From assembly GCA_903957405.1 (NCBI GenBank), contig CAJBPC010000080.1, forward strand, positions 1 to 10,120: a stretch of 10,120 nucleotides of DNA, read 5' to 3'. The notes beneath the pieces were generated by a model, which was not told where the DNA came from, did not search any database, and saw only the letters and a program-made list of their open reading frames with translations. Position numbers and translations under genes: made by a program. Shown here piece by piece: positions 5,742 to 10,120 of this stretch. Source of the stretch: an uncultured bacterium (GTDB lineage Bacteria; Bacteroidota; Bacteroidia; Chitinophagales; Chitinophagaceae). Position 1 is the stretch's first letter; each line of letters starts with the position of its first letter.

Positions 5742-8700
5742 ATGAGAAGTAAGCGATCGTCCATGCGACTGGGGTTGCTTGGACTGCTGCTTCTTGCCAT
5801 GACGCACATTTCGTTCGGTCAGGGCAGGAAGGTTACCGGCAATGTCGTCAACAGCAAGGACGGCGGTCCGGTTTCAAATGCATCGGTCTTGGTGAAGGGC
5901 AGCAGCAGGGGTGTCACCACCAATGCTGACGGACTATTCAGCCTCGATGCCGATGCCGGGTCCACACTCGTTATCAGTTCAGTCGGATTCCGGAGCAGGG
6001 AACTGTCCCTCTCTGCACTGACGGAACCCATCAGCATTTCCCTTGAAGAAATTCCGGGAAACCTGAACGAGGTCGTTGTCGTGGGTTACGGAACCCAGCG
6101 AAAGCGTGACCTCACAGGGGCTGTTGCCAGCATTTCCCGTAAGGACTTTGTCAAAGGCGCCTTGCAGACGCCGGAGCAGCTGATCGCCGGCAAGGTCGCC
6201 GGTGTACAGATAAGCTCTAACGGCGGCGCTCCCGGAGCCGGCAGCAGGATACGTATCCGCGGTGGGGCCTCTCTAAATGCCAGCAATGACCCGCTGATCG
6301 TCATCGATGGCGTACCGGTCGATAATTCCGGCATCGGGGGTTCGGTCAATCCGCTGAACATGATCAATCCCAACGACATTGAAAACTTCACCGTATTAAA
6401 AGATCCATCCGCCGCCGCCATCTATGGTTCGCGCGCATCCAACGGGGTGATCATCATCACCACCCGCAAGGGATCCAAGGGTGCCCTTCGTTTCAACTTC
6501 GGCGCACAGCTCTTCGTACAGCAGCCGGCCAGCAAGGTGGACGTCCTCACTGCCGCACAGATCCGCGACATCGTGGGTACAAAGGGTGGTGGTTCTACTG
6601 ATGTTTCCAAGCTGGGTGCTGCCAATACCAATTGGCAGGATGAGATATACCGGACGGCGCTTGGACAAGATGTCAACTTCGGTGTTTCGGGTGCCTTGAT
6701 GGGCGGTAAGCTTCCTTTCCGATTTTCCACAGGCCTCCTTAACCAGGATGGCATCCTCAAGACAGGTAATTTCGGTCGGCAGACGGCAAGCATCAACCTC
6801 AGCCCGCGGCTGCTGAAAGATCGCCTTAAAGTGGACCTGAACCTCAAAGGCGCACGCACTACCAACCGATTCGCCGATGAGGGCGCCATCGGAAGTGCGA
6901 TTTCTTTTGATCCCACACAACCTGTTCGGATCAGCAGCCCGCGCTTCGGTGGTTTCTTTACGTATGTGGACAACAACGCATCCGGCGCACCTCCTCAGGC
7001 GCTCGGCCCCATCAATCCGATGAGTTTGCTGGACATGCGCGATGACCAAAGCACCGTGCTTCGCAGCATCGGCAATTTGCAGTTGGATTACAGCGTACCG
7101 TTCCTCTCGGGCCTGAGGGCAAACCTCAACCTGGGCTACGATGTCCAGGAAGGCAGGGGTACCGTGATGGTCAGCGACAGCGCTCCGTCCACGTATCGCC
7201 GCTGGGAGACACAAGGCAATCCTTTCAAAGTGGTTCATTTCGGTGGTGTCAACAACGAATATCAAAGCAACCGCAGGAACCTGCTGATGGATTTCTACCT
7301 GAACTATGTCAAGGATTTGAATTTCGCTGACAGCAGGATCGACCTGATGGCCGGTACCGGTTACCAGGATTTCCTGTTCACCAATCCGAACTATCCTGAC
7401 CATCGCTTCGACAAATCCGTCATTCCCGGTTCTGAGCCTCAGTTCGCCACCAGCGAGTCGCAGTACACGCTCATTTCATATTACGGAAGGATGAACTATT
7501 CCATAGCGGACCGTTACATCCTTACGGGAAGCTTGCGTACCGATGGATCCAGCCGTTTCAGCAAGGATAACCGTTGGGGGGTATTTCCGTCCGTGGCATT
7601 TGCCTGGAGGGTAAACAATGAGTCGTTCCTTAAGAATTCCAAAGTGGTCAGTGACCTGAAATTCCGCGTAGGATGGGGCATCACCGGCCAGCAGGACGGA
7701 ATTGATTTCTACGGATATCTGCCCCGCTACTCGCTCAGCAACAATGCCGCGCAGTATCAGCTCGGCAGCGAATTCCTCAGCATGCAACGCCCGAGCGCGT
7801 ATGATCCAAATCTTAGCTGGGAGACCACCCGTAACATCAACGCGGCCGTGGACTTCGGATTCTTTGAGAACCGTATTTCCGGCTCGTTGGACCTGTTCAC
7901 GCGCAAGACCGAAGATTTGCTGAGCGTGGTGCCAATCCCACTCGGAACGAACTTCAGCAACCAGCTGTTGACGAATGTCGGCAACATCGAGAGCAAGGGT
8001 TTTGAACTGACTTTGAATGTCACTCCGGTAAAGACCAACAAACTGACCTGGGATGTAGGCTTCAACCTGACCTATATCGACCCCAAGATCACGAAGTTGC
8101 TGCTCAACCCGGACCCTTCATTCCCGGGTAACTTTGTCGGCCGCATCAGTGGCGGTACCGGTAATACGATCCAGATACACTCTGTGGGCCATCGTCCAAG
8201 CAGCTTCTATGTCCGCAAGCAGATCTATGAGGTCGGCGGCGAACCCGTAGAAGGACTCTATGAAGACCTCAACCGCGACGGCATCATCAACAACAGTGAT
8301 CTGTACCGGTACAATTCACCGGATCCGCGCGTGTTCATGGGACTTAACAGTTCCGTGACATTCGGTCGCTGGAATGCCGGATTTGTGGGGCGCATCAACA
8401 TCGGCAACTATCTCTACAACAACAACGCAAGCAATCGCGGTGTACTGCGGCAGGTCCTCAACCCGCTGGGTTGGCTTGGCAATGCAAGCACGAGCTATCT
8501 GAAGACCGGCTTCACGAACAACCAGTACTTCAGTGATTACTATGTGGAGAATGCTTCATTCTTCCGCATGGATAACATCAATGTAGGATATGATGCCGGT
8601 GAAGTGATGAAGAACGTGCGGTTGCGCTTGACGGCAAACGTTCAGAACGCCTTCGTCGTCACAAAGTACAGCGGTCTGGACCCCGAGGTCAATGGCGGCA

Positions 8701-8762
8701 TCGACAACCAGATCTATCCTCGCCCGAGGATCTTCGCCTTCGGTGTGAACCTTGATTTCTAA
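5742..8762 (+). CDS. SusC/RagA-type TonB-dependent outer-membrane transporter
   Basis: This 1006-residue protein is an outer-membrane beta barrel that imports oligosaccharides, closed on the outside by a SusD-type lid and driven by TonB-ExbBD. A signal peptide covers about residues 1-26 (SFGQ cleavage region). A carboxypeptidase-regulatory-like beta domain (about 30-104) follows directly. Next is the conserved segment NEVVVVGYGTQRKRDLTGAV (109-128). The plug domain (about 118-243) contains RIRGGASL (171-178), PLIVIDGVPV (184-193), DPSAAAIYGSRASNGVI (221-237) and the ITTRKG exit. The barrel ends in a terminal Phe (FGVNLDF), the usual outer-membrane assembly signal. There is no STN domain between signal peptide and regulatory-like domain, so direct signalling to an anti-sigma factor is not expected. 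Length is normal. The gene lies 45 bases after the amylase gene and 19 bases before susD, implying cotranscription. The substrate is inferred to be alpha-gluco-oligosaccharides from the neighbouring GH13 enzyme, not from this protein itself. Confidence 0.96.
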   Translation: MRSKRSSMRLGLLGLLLLAMTHISFGQGRKVTGNVVNSKDGGPVSNASVLVKGSSRGVTTNADGLFSLDADAGSTLVISSVGFRSRELSLSALTEPISISLEEIPGNLNEVVVVGYGTQRKRDLTGAVASISRKDFVKGALQTPEQLIAGKVAGVQISSNGGAPGAGSRIRIRGGASLNASNDPLIVIDGVPVDNSGIGGSVNPLNMINPNDIENFTVLKDPSAAAIYGSRASNGVIIITTRKGSKGALRFNFGAQLFVQQPASKVDVLTAAQIRDIVGTKGGGSTDVSKLGAANTNWQDEIYRTALGQDVNFGVSGALMGGKLPFRFSTGLLNQDGILKTGNFGRQTASINLSPRLLKDRLKVDLNLKGARTTNRFADEGAIGSAISFDPTQPVRISSPRFGGFFTYVDNNASGAPPQALGPINPMSLLDMRDDQSTVLRSIGNLQLDYSVPFLSGLRANLNLGYDVQEGRGTVMVSDSAPSTYRRWETQGNPFKVVHFGGVNNEYQSNRRNLLMDFYLNYVKDLNFADSRIDLMAGTGYQDFLFTNPNYPDHRFDKSVIPGSEPQFATSESQYTLISYYGRMNYSIADRYILTGSLRTDGSSRFSKDNRWGVFPSVAFAWRVNNESFLKNSKVVSDLKFRVGWGITGQQDGIDFYGYLPRYSLSNNAAQYQLGSEFLSMQRPSAYDPNLSWETTRNINAAVDFGFFENRISGSLDLFTRKTEDLLSVVPIPLGTNFSNQLLTNVGNIESKGFELTLNVTPVKTNKLTWDVGFNLTYIDPKITKLLLNPDPSFPGNFVGRISGGTGNTIQIHSVGHRPSSFYVRKQIYEVGGEPVEGLYEDLNRDGIINNSDLYRYNSPDPRVFMGLNSSVTFGRWNAGFVGRINIGNYLYNNNASNRGVLRQVLNPLGWLGNASTSYLKTGFTNNQYFSDYYVENASFFRMDNINVGYDAGEVMKNVRLRLTANVQNAFVVTKYSGLDPEVNGGIDNQIYPRPRIFAFGVNLDF

Positions 8763-8781
8763 AACATTCAAATCATCAACC

Positions 8782-10120
8782 ATGATAAAGATATCGATCA
8801 AATGGACGGGTTTACTGATGGCGGCGATGCTCTTTGCCGGTTGTCACAAAGACCTCGACCGTTTTCCGCCAAATGATGTGACCGGTGCCCAGCTCTATGC
8901 CAATGAGGCGGGGTACAAGCAGGTACTGGCGAAAGTGTACGGCAGCATGGCGCTTACCGGCAACAGCGGGCCAGCAGGTTCCGGTGATGTCGCCGGCATC
9001 GACGAAGGCACTTCCGATTTTCTTCGACTCTTCTGGAAGGCACAGGAACTCAGCACCGACGAGGCCGTAGTGGCCTGGAACGATGCTGACATATGGGAGT
9101 TCCATAACATGAACTGGAGCGCGAACCACAGCTTCCTGACGGGCCTGTACAATCGTTGCTTCTATGTGGTCACTCTATGCAATGAGTTCATCCGTGAGAG
9201 TGCCCCTGAACAACTGGCCGCGCGCGGAATCACCGGTTCCGCTGCGGAAAACATCAAGGCGATGCGCTCGGAAGCCCGTTTTGTGAGGGCGTATCAGTAT
9301 TGGGTGCTCCTGGATCTTTACGGGAATCCCGGATTCACTACAGAGCAGACCGCCATCGGTGCCGCCAGCCGCCCGGAGCAGACAAGCCAGGCAAAACTGT
9401 TCTCTTACATCGATGCTGAATTGAACAGTGTTGTCAGCGAGCTGCCGGCAGCCAAAACAAATGCTTATGGCCGTGCCGACAAAGCCGCCGCCTGGGCATT
9501 GCTGGCCCGTCTGAATTTGAATGCACAGGTGTACACCGGCACCGCCAAATGGTCGGAGGCCATCGCCAATGCCAAGCGGGTCATCGATGCAGGATACACG
9601 CTTCTGCCCGATTATCGCAACTTGTTACTCGCAGATAACAACATCTCGAATACGGAAGCGATATGGACTTTGAATTTTGACGGGATAAAGACCAAGAACT
9701 ACGGTGGCACGACCTTCCTTGTGAATGCGTCCGTCGGTGGGGATATGGATCAGAACTATTCCGGTCTGTCTTCTTGGGGTGGTATCCGCACAACAAAGAA
9801 CCTGCCCTTGTTGTTCCCTGACTTTACGGGTGCAAAAGACAAGCGTGCACAGTTCTTTCAGCACAAACTGGACATCGATAAGATCAGCGAGTTCAAGGAT
9901 GGTTTCGGGGTGACGAAGTTCCGCAACAAGACCCGGTCTGGTGGTTTCGGTACAGATCCCAGCCGCACCTTCAGTGATATTGATTTTCCTGTCTTCCGCC
10001 TTGCAGAGATGTACCTCATCTACGCGGAAGGTGTCGTCAGGGGTGGCAGTGGCGGTGACCGTGTCACAGCTGTAAGCTATATCAATAAACTCCGTGAAAG
10101 GGCGTATGGCAGTACGACAG
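8782..10120 (+). CDS. SusD/RagB-family substrate-binding lipoprotein (3' end outside window)
   Basis: The frame opens at ATG 8782 and stays open for 446 codons to the window edge. SusD proteins usually have about 480-550 residues, so perhaps the last 40-100 are missing. It is a surface-exposed lipoprotein that binds glycans and caps the SusC barrel. The signal ends in a lipobox LFAGC with Cys21 as lipidation site, followed by HKDLD, whose acidic residues fit a Bacteroidetes surface-export signal. Family landmarks are a SusD-like N-terminal region, MRSEARFVRAYQYWVLLDLYG (161-181, a TPR-type helix), RADKAAAWALLARLNLNAQVY (231-251), TEAIWTLNF (291-299), and FPVFRLAEMYLIYAEGVVR (402-420) near the C-terminal TPR. 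Its start lies 19 bases after susC and shares the leader CATCAAC-N-ATGA with it. Alpha-glucan binding is inferred from the locus. Confidence 0.95.
   Translation, partial: MIKISIKWTGLLMAAMLFAGCHKDLDRFPPNDVTGAQLYANEAGYKQVLAKVYGSMALTGNSGPAGSGDVAGIDEGTSDFLRLFWKAQELSTDEAVVAWNDADIWEFHNMNWSANHSFLTGLYNRCFYVVTLCNEFIRESAPEQLAARGITGSAAENIKAMRSEARFVRAYQYWVLLDLYGNPGFTTEQTAIGAASRPEQTSQAKLFSYIDAELNSVVSELPAAKTNAYGRADKAAAWALLARLNLNAQVYTGTAKWSEAIANAKRVIDAGYTLLPDYRNLLLADNNISNTEAIWTLNFDGIKTKNYGGTTFLVNASVGGDMDQNYSGLSSWGGIRTTKNLPLLFPDFTGAKDKRAQFFQHKLDIDKISEFKDGFGVTKFRNKTRSGGFGTDPSRTFSDIDFPVFRLAEMYLIYAEGVVRGGSGGDRVTAVSYINKLRERAYGSTT

Noticed and set aside
6396..7403. Long antisense open frame of 335 codons opposite susC
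   Set aside because: It lies wholly inside the well-supported susC gene, its product resembles no family I know, and it follows from the codon bias of the + strand gene.

Overview
The window looks like chromosomal DNA from a Bacteroidetes (Bacteroidota) bacterium, most likely a soil or freshwater type such as Chitinophagaceae. The evidence is a SusC/SusD pair, a secreted enzyme ending in a type IX secretion (T9SS, Por) sorting domain, start codons without Shine-Dalgarno sequences, and moderately GC-rich codon use. The family-level placement is an inference. All real genes read on the + strand, and I found no tRNA, rRNA, CRISPR array, insertion sequence or phage module.

Layout. Positions 1-132 appear to hold the tail of an upstream gene and a GC-rich terminator hairpin. 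A glycosyltransferase-like protein (193-930) is followed by a GMC-family FAD oxidoreductase (994-2604), whose start codon lies inside a good stem-loop. A 167-bp intergenic stretch (2605-2771) carries a possible Bacteroidetes-type promoter and two abutting dyad-symmetric sites, the second resembling a LacI-family operator. Then comes a tight three-gene unit: a multidomain secreted GH13 alpha-glucanase (2772-5696), a SusC-type TonB-dependent transporter (5742-8762) and a SusD-type lipoprotein (8782 to the window end, no stop reached).

How the genes work together. The last three genes form the core of a polysaccharide utilisation locus for starch, glycogen or a related alpha-glucan. The GH13 enzyme would be exported by T9SS and cut polymer at or near the cell surface. 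The SusD lipoprotein would capture oligosaccharides, and the SusC barrel would import them using TonB energy. The SusC protein has no STN signalling domain, so ECF-sigma/anti-sigma control through it is unlikely. Control at the operator-like sites before the amylase gene is the simplest reading. The two upstream genes have no visible functional link to the glucan locus.

The locus is mostly a recognisable system. The parts that deserve a second look are the operator cluster, the start-codon stem-loop of the oxidoreductase, the enzyme-first gene order with a T9SS rather than lipoprotein amylase, and the non-canonical GH13 signatures.
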